Positions 1 through 8,759 of a DNA stretch of 64,000 bases are shown here, one piece after another; position 1 is the stretch's first letter; each line of letters starts with the position of its first letter. Origin of the DNA: Thermanaerothrix daxensis (GTDB taxonomy: Bacteria; Chloroflexota; Anaerolineae; Anaerolineales; Anaerolineaceae). Where the stretch lies: NCBI RefSeq assembly GCF_001306145.1, contig NZ_LGKO01000004.1, forward strand, positions 276,951 to 340,950, in the 5' to 3' direction. The position numbers and the translations under genes were made by a program. The notes under the pieces were generated by a model. It had not been told where the DNA came from, searched no databases, and saw only the letters and a program-made list of their open reading frames with translations.

Positions 1-1121
1 GCCCATGCCGCGTTATAACGTTGCTCAAAAATGAGCCGTCGAGCAGGTTGAAGCAGGTCCGGATCATCTAACAGCAAAGCATGAGCCTCAAAAATCGCTG
101 CCTCCTCCGGACCGACGCGGGCCACCATTTCACGATAACGAGCCTGGATGGCTCCACGCACTTTTTCAAGGGCATCCTGTAAACGCTCCCATTCGGCCTC
201 TGGGTCGGAGGTATAGTCGTGAGGTACCATTGGGGGTAGGGATTCATAGTGATAGAGTCGCGCTACCGCCACCCCATCGGAGACGGGAAGGCCCACAAAC
301 ACGCCCTCTTCCCCCTGCACCTCAACCTCTGCCTCTGCAACAACCGGCTGTATCGGAGGAGGCCCGCCTTCGGCAGCACCCACAGGCTCACCAAAGCGAT
401 CCTCAACCAGCCGCCGCAGAGCCTCCAGTGCCTCAGTTGCCTGCTTACCACGTGCCATAATACGGATGCGGTGATCACGTAAAGCCCCCAGAGTTGCCAA
501 CGCGTTTAAACTCTTTGCCGAGACAGGGCCCTTCTGGTTGGTTAAATTTGTCACCAGAATTTCGGCATCAAATTTCGAAGCCAATTGCACAAAACGCGCC
601 GCCGGACGTGCATGGAGTCCGTGCGCGTTCTTGAGCACGACTTCTACTTGGTGAAAGTCTTGGGCTTCCAATGGAGGAGCAACCTCTACAACCGGCGCCA
701 CCCCCTCAACGCTACCCTCCAATTGCTCCGCTTTGGGTTGCAGAGCTCGATGGGCTTCACGACATACAGTCTCAATATCACTGCCCAGGCTAGCCTGAAC
801 TCCAGCGGCAATCCCCCCTTCCACCAGGGGGCCGGGGCAGAAGCGAACCCGTTGGCGTATGTCGGGAGGAATCAACTCCAGAGCCATCTCTGCGCTCAGG
901 ATGGCACTGCCCAAGTCCATCAGCACCAGAACCCCGTCGGGGCTATCCACTTCGGTGATGGCTCGCGCAATGTCGGTTGCGTCGGTCCCAAATTCCTCGT
1001 GGTCAGGCCCGGCGCCTGCGGCTACGCCAATCTTGAGTTCCCGGCCGGCCATCTGTCGAATCAATCCCACCAGTGATTCGGCCAGAGATTTGCTATGAGA
1101 AACCAGAACGAGGCTCACCAT
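1..1121 (-). CDS. dhaM: DhaM, PEP-dependent dihydroxyacetone kinase phosphotransfer subunit (3' end cut off)
   Basis: Passes phosphate from the PTS to the ADP held by DhaL, so DhaK can phosphorylate dihydroxyacetone with PEP as donor. The reading frame is open to base 1, so the C-terminus lies outside the window. Residues 1-130 are an EIIA-mannose-like domain starting MVSLVLVSHS, with the expected phospho-His9. A Pro/Glu-rich linker follows, then an HPr domain with GLHARPA (His170, bases 612-614). From about residue 270 comes an enzyme I N-terminal domain with the EAHALLLDDPDLL helix. E. coli DhaM has the same domain order. Whether a complete enzyme I follows cannot be seen. It starts 10 bases after the SdhD-like gene, which ties that membrane module to the glycerol operon. 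Confidence 0.93.
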   Translation of the reverse strand, partial: MVSLVLVSHSKSLAESLVGLIRQMAGRELKIGVAAGAGPDHEEFGTDATDIARAITEVDSPDGVLVLMDLGSAILSAEMALELIPPDIRQRVRFCPGPLVEGGIAAGVQASLGSDIETVCREAHRALQPKAEQLEGSVEGVAPVVEVAPPLEAQDFHQVEVVLKNAHGLHARPAARFVQLASKFDAEILVTNLTNQKGPVSAKSLNALATLGALRDHRIRIMARGKQATEALEALRRLVEDRFGEPVGAAEGGPPPIQPVVAEAEVEVQGEEGVFVGLPVSDGVAVARLYHYESLPPMVPHDYTSDPEAEWERLQDALEKVRGAIQARYREMVARVGPEEAAIFEAHALLLDDPDLLQPARRLIFEQRYNAAW

Positions 1122-1131
1122 AAAAGGCGAC

Positions 1132-1509
1132 TCATGCTCCCCAATTGATGACGGCAAACAATAACCAGATGCCATAGCCGGTGGCCACCAAACCAATAGC
1201 CACCAGCAGAGCATCTATAACCCGCATGATATTTTTCTTAAGGTTCAAATCTAGCAGGATGCTCCGCGTACCGATCAAGGAGTGAGATACCACAAAGACG
1301 AGGAAAAACCCCTCCATAATAGGCACGATGGGGTAGTTCCGGTAGTAGGCAACGACTTCAGCGTGGGAAAGCAACCCCTCGGGTGCCAGATAGTGATTGA
1401 CCAAAAAGTGAATGAACAAGATCACTATGATCAGCAACCCGGTCACGATTTTGATAAACCATAAGAGGTAACTCTCACCAGCTTTGGGTTGGGAAACTGC
1501 GTTTTGCAT
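1132..1509 (-). CDS. SdhD-like membrane anchor subunit (haem b, quinone site)
   Basis: A 125-residue protein with three predicted membrane helices, of the succinate dehydrogenase/fumarate reductase anchor family. His34 and His39 lie in or near helix 1. His76 lies in helix 2, in a segment (SHSLIGTRSILLDL) that resembles SdhD/FrdD proteins; such histidines normally bind haem b. It follows the SdhC-like gene by 13 bases. No SdhA is in the cluster and the only flavoprotein is GlpA-like, so I infer that it anchors a glycerol-3-phosphate dehydrogenase to the membrane and passes electrons to quinone. It could instead serve an SdhA encoded elsewhere. Confidence 0.78.
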   Translation of the reverse strand: MQNAVSQPKAGESYLLWFIKIVTGLLIIVILFIHFLVNHYLAPEGLLSHAEVVAYYRNYPIVPIMEGFFLVFVVSHSLIGTRSILLDLNLKKNIMRVIDALLVAIGLVATGYGIWLLFAVINWGA

Positions 1510-1522
1510 GGTACCTCCTCAT

Positions 1523-1918
1523 TTAGTGCGCTGCGAGCATGCGCAGTCCAAAAATAAGCGAACCCACCAGCGTGAGCCCCAGCACCCCATATAACAACTG
1601 TTTTTGGGCCGGCACAGCCACTCCAAAACTATTGAGTGCAATGCGCACGCCGTTCAAGCCATGATACAGACCGCCGATGATCACCAGCATCTCTCCGAAC
1701 ATGATCAGGGGTTGCTTGGCAAAAGCGATAAAAGAATCATAGGCTTCTGGTCCCTGGGCTAATTTACCTAACATGACCAGGTGAAGATAAAGGTACACGG
1801 TTAAGCCAATAGCGGTCAAGCGGTTAAGAATGAACCCCCATCCACCAACCTGCCGCCCGCGTGGATCAAACCAATCCAGAATGCCCCGAGTGTTGGGTTT
1901 CTTTGCAGGACTTTCCAT
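1523..1918 (-). CDS. SdhC-like cytochrome b556 membrane anchor
   Basis: A 131-residue protein with a short cytoplasmic N-terminus and three membrane helices. The segment RLTAIGLTVYLYLH around residues 33-46 matches SdhC cytochrome b subunits. His46 and His86 (in LYHGLNGVRI) are the likely haem ligands. With the two helix histidines of the SdhD-like partner this gives enough ligands for two haems, as in two-anchor di-haem enzymes. The gene lies between the iron-sulfur and SdhD-like genes with 13-23 base gaps, so the three are surely co-transcribed. The absence of SdhA is the odd feature. Confidence 0.82.
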   Translation of the reverse strand: MESPAKKPNTRGILDWFDPRGRQVGGWGFILNRLTAIGLTVYLYLHLVMLGKLAQGPEAYDSFIAFAKQPLIMFGEMLVIIGGLYHGLNGVRIALNSFGVAVPAQKQLLYGVLGLTLVGSLIFGLRMLAAH

Positions 1919-1941
1919 GGTAGTACACTCCTTTTCCTGGG

Positions 1942-2688
1942 TTAGGCTCCTCCAAACCAGCGTTTAATACGCTGGGCCAGTACCTGCCGCCGCAGATCCA
2001 TGATCCGCCAGCCCGGATCCACGTTAGAGGGACACACCGCTGTACATTCGTAAGCACTATGACAGCGCCAGACGCCATCCACGCAATCCACCACTTCCGC
2101 CAAGTCAGGAGCACGTTTCAGCCCCTGCAGTTGCGCCGCCGCGAGGACAGCCGGCCCAAGGTACTCTTCAGCAGTACCAGCCACCGGACAGGCACTTATG
2201 CATAGTCCACATTCTATGCAATCTGCCAAACGCAGGTATTCCTTTCCACCATCCATCGGCACGTCACGGGGTGGCTTAATCCCTTCCCCCTCCAACGGTG
2301 CCAGCGAGAGCGGGTGAACGGCAGGAGCATGAACTTTGTCCATCCCTACGTAAAGGCGGCTCATATCAACGACCAAATCGCTTATGACAGGGAAATTGCG
2401 CAAAGGTTCAATCCGCAAGGTGCCGCCATTTTTGGTGACATCTCGAATGCGAGTAATGCAGGTTAACTTTTCCACCCCATTGACCCGCATTCCACACGCG
2501 CCGCAGGTGGAATGATGGCAAGCGTGGGCAAAGACTAATGACCGATCATGAAATGCCCAGATACGTTCAACCCCATCAATAACATACTCATCGGGGCTGA
2601 CCTCAAGTGTAAACGTCTGATAATGGGGTTCTCCATCCCCTTTCTTGCGATACACCACAAAATTAACGGTCCACTTTTCCTCGCTCAT
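1942..2688 (-). CDS. SdhB/FrdB-like iron-sulfur subunit
   Basis: A 248-residue protein with all three cluster sites of SdhB/FrdB. The N-terminal [2Fe-2S] site uses Cys57, 62, 65 and 77 (C-x4-C-x2-C-x11-C). The [4Fe-4S] site uses Cys157, 160, 163 and 167 (CIECGLCISACP). The third site uses Cys209, 215 and 219 (RCHSAYECTAVCP), as in the [3Fe-4S] centre. The segment PLRNFPVISDLVVDM is the usual SdhB link between domains. GlpC of the known anaerobic enzyme is instead an HdrD-like protein with CCG domains, and none are seen here. The gene sits 39 bases after the GlpA-like gene and before the two anchors, so I infer it carries electrons from GlpA flavin to haem and quinone. Confidence 0.88.
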   Translation of the reverse strand: MSEEKWTVNFVVYRKKGDGEPHYQTFTLEVSPDEYVIDGVERIWAFHDRSLVFAHACHHSTCGACGMRVNGVEKLTCITRIRDVTKNGGTLRIEPLRNFPVISDLVVDMSRLYVGMDKVHAPAVHPLSLAPLEGEGIKPPRDVPMDGGKEYLRLADCIECGLCISACPVAGTAEEYLGPAVLAAAQLQGLKRAPDLAEVVDCVDGVWRCHSAYECTAVCPSNVDPGWRIMDLRRQVLAQRIKRWFGGA

Positions 2689-2727
2689 AGGTGTGCTCCA
2701 TGCAAGAGTATGGGCTGGTTCGGGGGA

Positions 2728-3891
2728 TTAATCCACGTAAAATTTACGATACGATATCAACGGCGTTTCGGCTGTGGTACAGGGAACATTCACACCCAGT
2801 TTCTTGCATACCAGATCCACAGTCTTTTCCGCCATTAGGCGCAAGGTAGTCGCCTTCCCGCCGGTAATGGTGACCAACCCCTCGATGTTATCGGTTTCTT
2901 TGTGGTCATAGGCTTTGAAGGTGCGCGAAATACTTCGGCCAGGCGCCCCACTACCGATCAGCGGACGGGTAGCCATATAGGCACCCCGTTCTTTAGTCTG
3001 TCGCAGGGCGGGGATTAATTCGGACCCACGCTCAATCATCAAGGCGACATGATCCGGTAAAACCGGCACATAATCTGGATCTTCAATGGAGAACGAGGTG
3101 GTCCCGACCACCATCATCCGCCGCTGAGGCAAAACGATATCTCCATCGCCCGGTTTGTTCAACCGATTGATGGCTCGTTGGGTCAAGCGCTTGTCATAAG
3201 CCACCATGACACCAGGAGTCGGTGCAATTGGCACCCGAATACCCGCCATGGAGGTAATCTGCCCCACCCAGGCACCGGTAGCATTGACCACAATATCCCC
3301 TTCGATCTCAAAGCGCTTATCATTGGCGCGATTCCAAACCTTCACTCCCTTGATATTCCCCTGACCATCGGTAAGCAAATCCACCACATCGGTGTACAGA
3401 TGAAATACGGCTCCATTCGATTTAGCCGTGGCCGCAAAGGCCAGTGCCAGGCGTAGAGGATCAAAAGTACCATCAGGTACGGTAAAGGCGGTCAACAGTT
3501 TGGGGTTCAGGTTGGGCTCAATGCGCAATGCTTCCTTCGGGGTCAGCTCACGGATCGGAATTTTGCATTCCTCACAGCCCTGGATGAATTTTTCGCGATA
3601 TTCCAAATCACTCTCGTCTACAGCAATGAACAATCCCCCATTGGGCTCAATCGCATCCGGAACTATTAATCGCAAGATTTGATTTTCCTGGATACACTCA
3701 ATTGCCGATTCTTGATCATTCACAGCATAACGTGCCCCCGAGTGTAGCAGCCCATGGGTGCGTCCGGAAGTCCCATTGGCAATCGGTCCACGTTCAACCA
3801 CTGTGACGCGGAAACCACGCAATGCCAGATCATGAGCAATTGCCACACCCGTGAAGCCAGCCCCTATCACAATCGCATGAAATTGGCTCAT
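2728..3891 (-). CDS. glpA: GlpA-type FAD-dependent glycerol-3-phosphate dehydrogenase
   Basis: Oxidises sn-glycerol 3-phosphate to dihydroxyacetone phosphate. A Rossmann FAD site fills residues 5-34 (VIGAGFTGVAIAHDL, ending in Glu). The segment SGRTHGLLHSGARYAV (about 42-57) is the GlpA/GlpD signature. At 387 residues it lacks the C-terminal BFD-like [2Fe-2S] domain of E. coli GlpA (about 540 residues). No GlpB is present. Immediately downstream are an SdhB-like gene and two SdhC/D-like anchors, suggesting a different electron route. A stand-alone GlpO/GlpD-like oxidase is the main alternative, but the operon context argues against it. Confidence 0.88.
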   Translation of the reverse strand: MSQFHAIVIGAGFTGVAIAHDLALRGFRVTVVERGPIANGTSGRTHGLLHSGARYAVNDQESAIECIQENQILRLIVPDAIEPNGGLFIAVDESDLEYREKFIQGCEECKIPIRELTPKEALRIEPNLNPKLLTAFTVPDGTFDPLRLALAFAATAKSNGAVFHLYTDVVDLLTDGQGNIKGVKVWNRANDKRFEIEGDIVVNATGAWVGQITSMAGIRVPIAPTPGVMVAYDKRLTQRAINRLNKPGDGDIVLPQRRMMVVGTTSFSIEDPDYVPVLPDHVALMIERGSELIPALRQTKERGAYMATRPLIGSGAPGRSISRTFKAYDHKETDNIEGLVTITGGKATTLRLMAEKTVDLVCKKLGVNVPCTTAETPLISYRKFYVD

Positions 3892-3952
3892 AGATACACT
3901 CCTCTACTCGAGAACTTCTAGCCTTGTGAAAACGTGCCTAACTTCCATTTGC

Positions 3953-4198
3953 CTACCGTCGAAATAGACGATGAATGAGCAAAAACAACAAAAACACAAT
4001 CCACAGGCTTCCACCGAAGACCAGCCCCCACAATAAACTTTCTCCCAGGGGCTTAGAATAAGAACCCTGCCAGGTCACCCACACCACCATCAAGACACTG
4101 ACAACCGCCATGGTAATAATGCCGCTCTTCATAGATAGCCAGGGTTGTCCGGTTGCAAAAGGATCTTGTTCAACCTGGCGTTTCTTTTTTTTGCTCAT
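3953..4198 (-). CDS. Small two-helix membrane protein of the glycerol operon
   Basis: I do not recognise this 81-residue protein. It starts with a very basic stretch (SKKKKRQ), has two hydrophobic segments at about 25-43 and 55-76, and ends in RLFRR, so both ends are probably cytoplasmic. It lies between glpK and glpA on the same strand, 61 bases before glpA and 208 bases after glpK. The position suggests a role in assembling or regulating the membrane-bound dehydrogenase, but there is no direct evidence. Confidence 0.6.
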   Translation of the reverse strand: MSKKKKRQVEQDPFATGQPWLSMKSGIITMAVVSVLMVVWVTWQGSYSKPLGESLLWGLVFGGSLWIVFLLFLLIHRLFRR

Positions 4199-4290
4199 GA
4201 ATCACCATCCAGCCGTATGTGAATTTTATCATTAATGGAGAGCGTCTCATCCAACTTTCAAAAAAATCACCCGTGCAACTGGCATATAAA

Positions 4291-4385
4291 GGGCGGTCAC
4301 CGGTCAATCGGGCTTTGCCGTCTTGACCACACCGCCCTGCGCCTCTAGGGCGCACATGCTGGGGGGCAGGAATGGCCTGCCCCCC
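4291..4385 (-). terminator. Two GC-rich hairpins downstream of glpK
   Basis: Bases 4361-4370 (GGGGGGCAGG) and 4376-4385 pair perfectly over a 5-base loop. A second, imperfect stem pairs 4291-4307 with about 4322-4336. Both lie just after the glpK stop on the minus strand. Neither is followed by a clear T run, so they may attenuate transcription or protect the mRNA end between glpK and glpA rather than end transcription fully. The gap 4199-4406 holds no other feature I can see. Confidence 0.45.
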
Positions 4386-4406
4386 ACAACAGACACTCAG
4401 AACGAC

Positions 4407-5903
4407 TTACTCGACCCACCCAAAGGTGCGCTGGACGGCCTTCTTCCAACCAGCATAGAGCCGCTCGCGTTCCTCAGCTCTCATTTGCGGTTGCCAGACC
4501 TTATCCACCTGCCAGTTGGCGCGCAGTTCGTCAAAGTTGGTCCAGAAGCCCACGGCCATACCGGCTGCATACGCCGCACCCAGTGAGGTGGTCTCGGCTA
4601 CCTTCGGACGAATGACCGGTACACCCAGGATGTCCGCCTGGAACTGCATCAGCAGTTCATTGTACACCATGCCACCGTCCACCTTGAGGGCGGTTAGCGG
4701 CACGCCAGAGTCGGCGTTCATCGCATCCAGCACCTCGCGGGTCTGGTAAGCCGTGGCTTCCAACGCCGCCCGTGCAATGTGACCGCGGTTAATGTAGCGG
4801 GTCAGACCCACAATCACGCCGCGGGCATCGCTGCGCCAGTAGGGTGCGAACAAGCCGGAGAAAGCAGGCACAAAGTAGATGCCACCGTTGTCCTCAACCG
4901 TGCGGGCCAGCGGTTCAACATCCTTTGAGGACTCAATCATCTTTAGGTTGTCGCGCAGCCACTGCACCAGCGCCCCCGTGATGGCGATCGAGCCTTCCAG
5001 CGCGTAGACAGCCGGTTGATCACCAATCTTGTAGGCCAGCGTGGTCAACAAACCGCTCTTGCTGGGCACCGGGCGCGTACCGGTATTGAGCAGCATGAAG
5101 CAGCCGGTACCGTACGTGTTCTTTGCCTCGCCAGGGCTGTAGCAGGCCTGCCCAAAGAGAGCCGCTTGCTGATCGCCAAGGTCACCGGCAACCGGAATGC
5201 CATCCAGCAAGCCCTTGGCATAGCCATAGACCTCAGAGGACGGGCGAATGGCCGGCAGCATCGCGCGCGGAATTCCCAGGATACCCAAGATTTCATCATC
5301 CCAATCCAGCGTTTCCAGGTTCATGAGCATGGTGCGCGAGGCATTCGATACATCCGTCACATGCACACCGCCCTGCGGACCGCCGGTCAGATTCCAGATC
5401 ACCCAGGTATCAATGTTGCCGAAAATCACTTCTCCCTTCTCGGCTTTTTCGCGCACTCCCGGCACATTGTCCAGGATCCACTTGATCTTGGGTCCCGAGA
5501 AGTAAGTGGCCAGCGGCAGACCGGTCTTGGGGCGGAAGCGGTCCTGTCCACCATCGGCGGCAAGCTCGTTGCAGATTTTGTCAGTGCGGGTATCCTGCCA
5601 GACGATAGCGTTGTATACTGGCTTGCCGGTTGCCTTTTCCCATACAATGGTGGTTTCGCGCTGATTGGTCACACCAACCGCGGCGATATCCTTGGGGCTC
5701 ACCCCACTCCTGCGCAACGCGCCTTCGATCACCTCTTGTGTTCGCGTCCAGATTTCCATCGGGTCATGTTCGACCCAACCCGGCTTGGGGTAAATCTGCT
5801 CATGCTCTTTCTGATCAACCCCTACCACGTTGCCGCTGTGGTCGAAGATCATAAAGCGAGTACTGGTCGTACCCTGATCAATAGCGGCAGCATACTTGGC
5901 CAT
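4407..5903 (-). CDS. glpK: Glycerol kinase
   Basis: Phosphorylates glycerol with ATP to glycerol 3-phosphate, the substrate of the downstream GlpA. The 498-residue length is typical. Visible motifs are DQGTTSTR at 9-16 (phosphate-binding loop), NQRETTIVW with the substrate Arg-Glu pair, IVWQDTRT, and late in the protein [10 protein letters not shown] and LKVDGGM of the FGGY family. It lies 44 bases after dhaL in the same operon as glpF, so uptake, phosphorylation and oxidation are encoded together. Confidence 0.97.
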   Translation of the reverse strand: MAKYAAAIDQGTTSTRFMIFDHSGNVVGVDQKEHEQIYPKPGWVEHDPMEIWTRTQEVIEGALRRSGVSPKDIAAVGVTNQRETTIVWEKATGKPVYNAIVWQDTRTDKICNELAADGGQDRFRPKTGLPLATYFSGPKIKWILDNVPGVREKAEKGEVIFGNIDTWVIWNLTGGPQGGVHVTDVSNASRTMLMNLETLDWDDEILGILGIPRAMLPAIRPSSEVYGYAKGLLDGIPVAGDLGDQQAALFGQACYSPGEAKNTYGTGCFMLLNTGTRPVPSKSGLLTTLAYKIGDQPAVYALEGSIAITGALVQWLRDNLKMIESSKDVEPLARTVEDNGGIYFVPAFSGLFAPYWRSDARGVIVGLTRYINRGHIARAALEATAYQTREVLDAMNADSGVPLTALKVDGGMVYNELLMQFQADILGVPVIRPKVAETTSLGAAYAAGMAVGFWTNFDELRANWQVDKVWQPQMRAEERERLYAGWKKAVQRTFGWVE

Positions 5904-5947
5904 ACCACACCTCCTGAAGATTTTAGTTTTGGGATTGAGAAGTTCTT

Positions 5948-6583
5948 TTACGCGTCACGCCAAACATCGGCGGCCGCCCGCAACATAAGATAGGACGAAG
6001 TTGCCCCTGGATCTTGATGACCAGCGCTGCGTTCGCCCAGATAACTGGCACGACCTTTCCGCGCCACCAGCGGGATCGTGGCTTTCATTCCCTCCTCGGC
6101 AGCACGTGCACACCGCTCCAGGGCCTCGCCCAGGTTACTACCGTTTTCTGCGGCTTGCTTGAGCGCATTCCAGGCCGGTACCAGGGCATCAATCATGGTC
6201 TTATCGCCCAACTCGGCTTTGCCACGGTTCTTTACCCCCGTGATCCCAGCCTCCAAGGCGTTGATCCAGTCCTCTAATGTCATTTCCATTTTGCCGGTAG
6301 TCTTCATCCCGGCCTGGAGGAAGAGGGTGCCGTAAAGAGGACCACCCGCACCGCCAACGGTAGCCAATAGCGTCATGCCCACCGTCTTCAGGATCGTGCC
6401 AATATCCTTGTCGGCCATTTCCGGCATTTTGCTCAGTACGGCCTTAAAGCCGCGATCCATATTGGCCCCATGGTCGGCATCACCAATAGCCGCATCCAGT
6501 TGGGTCAGGTAATCACGGTTCTCCGCCAGAAGATCGGCGTAACGCTTAATCCAATCCAGTACTTTGTCCCGAGTAATGACCAT
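5948..6583 (-). CDS. dhaL: DhaL, ADP-binding subunit of dihydroxyacetone kinase
   Basis: Carries a tightly bound ADP that DhaM re-phosphorylates and that phosphorylates dihydroxyacetone on DhaK. The metal-binding [17 protein letters not shown] motif lies near the N-terminus, followed by [15 protein letters not shown] chose the ATG at 6583 ([11 protein letters not shown]), which has GGAG about 8 bases upstream; an in-frame ATG at 6613 would add ten unusual residues. It follows dhaK by 60 bases. In E. coli DhaL-ADP also binds and activates DhaR, so it may signal to the DhaR encoded at 8954-10939. Confidence 0.95.
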   Translation of the reverse strand: MVITRDKVLDWIKRYADLLAENRDYLTQLDAAIGDADHGANMDRGFKAVLSKMPEMADKDIGTILKTVGMTLLATVGGAGGPLYGTLFLQAGMKTTGKMEMTLEDWINALEAGITGVKNRGKAELGDKTMIDALVPAWNALKQAAENGSNLGEALERCARAAEEGMKATIPLVARKGRASYLGERSAGHQDPGATSSYLMLRAAADVWRDA

Positions 6584-6643
6584 ACGACGCTCCGTTATGG
6601 CCGGGGGCATCATCAGGCAAACCCCGGCAAGTCTTCATGGGTA

Positions 6644-7645
6644 TTACATGCCCCAGCGCAGGCCCGGGGTCTTGACCGGCGCATCCCACAACTTAATCAT
6701 GTCCTCATCCATCTTGAGGAGCGTGATCGAAGTACCGGCCATCTCCAGGCTGGTAATATAGGACCCGATCAGATTGCGCACCACCTTTAGCCCGTGCTTG
6801 GTCGCAATCTGATGCGCCTTGCGGTACACAATGTACAATTCGATGAGTGGCGTGCCTCCCATGCCGTTGACAAAGAGCAACACCTCATCGCCTGCTTTGT
6901 AGGGGATATCATTGATGATCGGCTCCATCAGCATTTCAACAATTTCATCAGCCGGTTTTAGCTTCATGCGCGTGCGCCCCGGCTCCCCATGGATGCCGAT
7001 CCCGATTTCCATTTCGTCTTCGGGAAGGTCAAAGGTTGGGCGCCCCACATGAGGCACGGTGCATGAGGTCAACGCCATGCCCATGCTGCGTCCCCAATCC
7101 TTCACTTTGCGACAGACATCCGCTACTTCTTTGAGCGAGCGCCCCTGCTCGGCAGCCGCCCCGCACAACTTTTCGGCCAACACAGTGCTCCCAACCCCAC
7201 GGCGACCAGCCGTGTAGAGGCTATCCTTCACCGCCACGTCATCATCAATGACGACGGACTCGACCTCAATCCCCTCGGCACGTGCCAGGTCTGCTGCCAT
7301 TTCGAAGTTCATGATGTCGCCAGTGTAGTTTTTAACAATGTGCAGCACACCAGCGCCGCCGTTGATTGCCCGCGTGGCTTCCAGCATCTGGTCGGGGGTG
7401 GGAGAGGTAAACACTGCTCCAGGGCAGGCGGCATCCAGCATACCGATGCCCACAAAACCACCGTGCATGGGCTCGTGCCCCGAACCACCTCCGGAGAGGA
7501 CCCCTACTTTCCCCTTGACCGGTGCATCTACACGCACAACGTAATTAGGATCAAAGTGCACCCGAATCAGGTCGGGATGAGCCAGCGCCATCCCCTCCAG
7601 TTCCTCTCGTACAACATCTTCGGGTTTATTGATTAACTTCTTCAT
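6644..7645 (-). CDS. dhaK: DhaK, dihydroxyacetone-binding kinase subunit
   Basis: Binds dihydroxyacetone covalently through a histidine and receives the phosphate from DhaL. At 333 residues it is the free DhaK type rather than the ATP-dependent fused kinase. The catalytic His219 lies in GIGIHGEPG. Other motifs are [11 protein letters not shown] (49-59), KNYTGD and RRGVGSTVL. It follows glpF by 148 bases, starts the dhaK-dhaL pair, and with the DhaM encoded at the window start forms a complete PEP-dependent kinase. Confidence 0.96.
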   Translation of the reverse strand: MKKLINKPEDVVREELEGMALAHPDLIRVHFDPNYVVRVDAPVKGKVGVLSGGGSGHEPMHGGFVGIGMLDAACPGAVFTSPTPDQMLEATRAINGGAGVLHIVKNYTGDIMNFEMAADLARAEGIEVESVVIDDDVAVKDSLYTAGRRGVGSTVLAEKLCGAAAEQGRSLKEVADVCRKVKDWGRSMGMALTSCTVPHVGRPTFDLPEDEMEIGIGIHGEPGRTRMKLKPADEIVEMLMEPIINDIPYKAGDEVLLFVNGMGGTPLIELYIVYRKAHQIATKHGLKVVRNLIGSYITSLEMAGTSITLLKMDEDMIKLWDAPVKTPGLRWGM

Positions 7646-7743
7646 CTCTCACTCTTCCTTTCTAGCACTCTAGCACCCTGTGGTGGAGGCGCTTTTGGAC
7701 ACCTTTTCCACCCCTACCTATAGCATGCCCGCTCTTTTTAGAT

Positions 7744-7774
7744 GGGCCTGCCCCTCAAGAAAAGGAGCAGGCCC
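7744..7774 (-). other. Hairpin between glpF and dhaK
   Basis: GGGCCTGC (7744-7751) pairs with GCAGGCCC (7767-7774) over a 15-base loop, in the 148-base glpF-dhaK gap. On the minus strand it is followed by an A-rich, not T-rich, sequence, so it is not a clear intrinsic terminator. It may be a processing or stability element setting glpF apart from dhaKL. Confidence 0.4.
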
Positions 7775-7793
7775 AATCCCAAACTCATGAAAA

Positions 7794-8588
7794 TTACTCA
7801 CTCTTCTCGGGCAAGAAGGCGGTGACGAACCAATCGTAAAGCAGCACGCCCAAAATACCGCCGATGATCGGCATAATCACGGGGGCGACGATCCAGTAGG
7901 AGCCATCGAAGAGGCCTTGCGTCCCAACCAGAGCGCCGAAGATGCGCGGACCCAGGTCACGAGCCGGGTTGATGGCATAACCGCTCGGGCCACCCAGGCT
8001 CAGACCGACCGAGAGCACCGTGCCACCCACCAGGAACGGCCCCATATTGAACTTCAGGCCCAGGTTGCGCTGATCACCGCTGGCAAGCACACCGAAGAGC
8101 AGCACCATGGTGCCAAAAATTTCCGCAATGCTGGCATTCAGCAGCGAATAGGAGCCCTGTGCCGCAGCACCCTGGCCGCCCCAGAAGGCCTGCCCGAATA
8201 CCGAGCCGGGGCCAGTGCACCACACATTGGGCATGCCCGCTGCCACCAGACCCTCACGGTAGACCAGGTACACACCCAGCGCGCCCAGGAACGCACCCAC
8301 CAATTGGCCCAAGATATAGGTGGGCACTTTGGACCACGGGAAGCCGCGCTTAACCGCCAGCGCAATGGTCACCGCAGGATTGAGATGGGCGCCCGAAACG
8401 CCACCCGCAACATAAACCGCAACAATGACTGCGAAGGCCCAGCCGATGGTGATGGTGTTCCAGTTATAGGCTGGTGCTGCCAAGCGCGGGGCAAGCCCCA
8501 CATTGGCGACCACACCATCACCCAGCAAGATCAGGGTGAAAGTACCAATGACTTCGCCCAGAAACTCGCCTAAACCTTTGGATTTCAT
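7794..8588 (-). CDS. glpF: Glycerol facilitator (aquaglyceroporin)
   Basis: Channel for glycerol entry across the cytoplasmic membrane. The 264-residue protein has six membrane helices and both half-helix motifs: GAHLNPAVT in the first half and GYAINPARDLGPR in the second. The NPARDxxPR form, with an Asp after Arg, is typical of glycerol facilitators rather than water channels. GGAGAGG lies 6 bases before the ATG. It is the first structural gene after the regulated leader. Confidence 0.95.
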   Translation of the reverse strand: MKSKGLGEFLGEVIGTFTLILLGDGVVANVGLAPRLAAPAYNWNTITIGWAFAVIVAVYVAGGVSGAHLNPAVTIALAVKRGFPWSKVPTYILGQLVGAFLGALGVYLVYREGLVAAGMPNVWCTGPGSVFGQAFWGGQGAAAQGSYSLLNASIAEIFGTMVLLFGVLASGDQRNLGLKFNMGPFLVGGTVLSVGLSLGGPSGYAINPARDLGPRIFGALVGTQGLFDGSYWIVAPVIMPIIGGILGVLLYDWFVTAFLPEKSE

Positions 8589-8720
8589 GTCGGACCTCTC
8601 CTTTCATAAAGGATTTGAAGAATGGGATTATGGGTGAAGAACAAAGTGCTACCTCCGCTCGTCTCTCCGTTCACCTCCTTTGGTATGAAATTGAGCAACC
8701 AGAAAAACAATGGGTTTTGC

Positions 8721-8759
8721 AAAAAATACCGCCTATCAGGAACTTCCTAATGGCGGTAT
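8721..8759 (-). terminator. Intrinsic terminator or attenuator in the glpF leader
   Basis: On the minus strand ATACCGCC pairs with GGCGGTAT (8-bp stem, with an inner AGG/CCT stem), followed at once by six T (bases 8721-8726). It lies about 195 bases after dhaR and about 130 bases before glpF. If the promoter at 8875-8902 is used, it sits in the glpF leader. A GCGGTA element at 8810-8815 could pair with the 5' arm as an antiterminator; that is inference. Confidence 0.75.

Noticed and set aside
585..1076. Plus-strand ORF (163 codons) at the window start
   Set aside because: The minus frame reads as DhaM with EIIA, HPr and enzyme I motifs through to base 1; the plus ORF is its shadow.
1132..2688. 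Ordinary succinate dehydrogenase operon
   Set aside because: No SdhA flavoprotein is encoded beside it, and the three genes lie inside the glycerol locus between glpA and dhaM with short gaps.
5016..5993. Long plus-strand ORF (325 codons) opposite glpK and the glpK-dhaL gap
   Set aside because: It is a shadow of the high-GC glpK frame, has no recognisable domain, and glpK motifs are complete on the other strand.
7917..8573. Plus-strand ORF (218 codons) opposite glpF
   Set aside because: Antisense to a fully recognisable channel with both NPA motifs; its own sequence is low-complexity and rich in His/Arg/Gln.
8585..8644. A 19-codon TTG-started ORF before glpF as a definite gene
   Set aside because: It has GGAGG at good spacing and its stop overlaps the glpF ATG, but nothing else supports translation; kept only as part of the leader finding.
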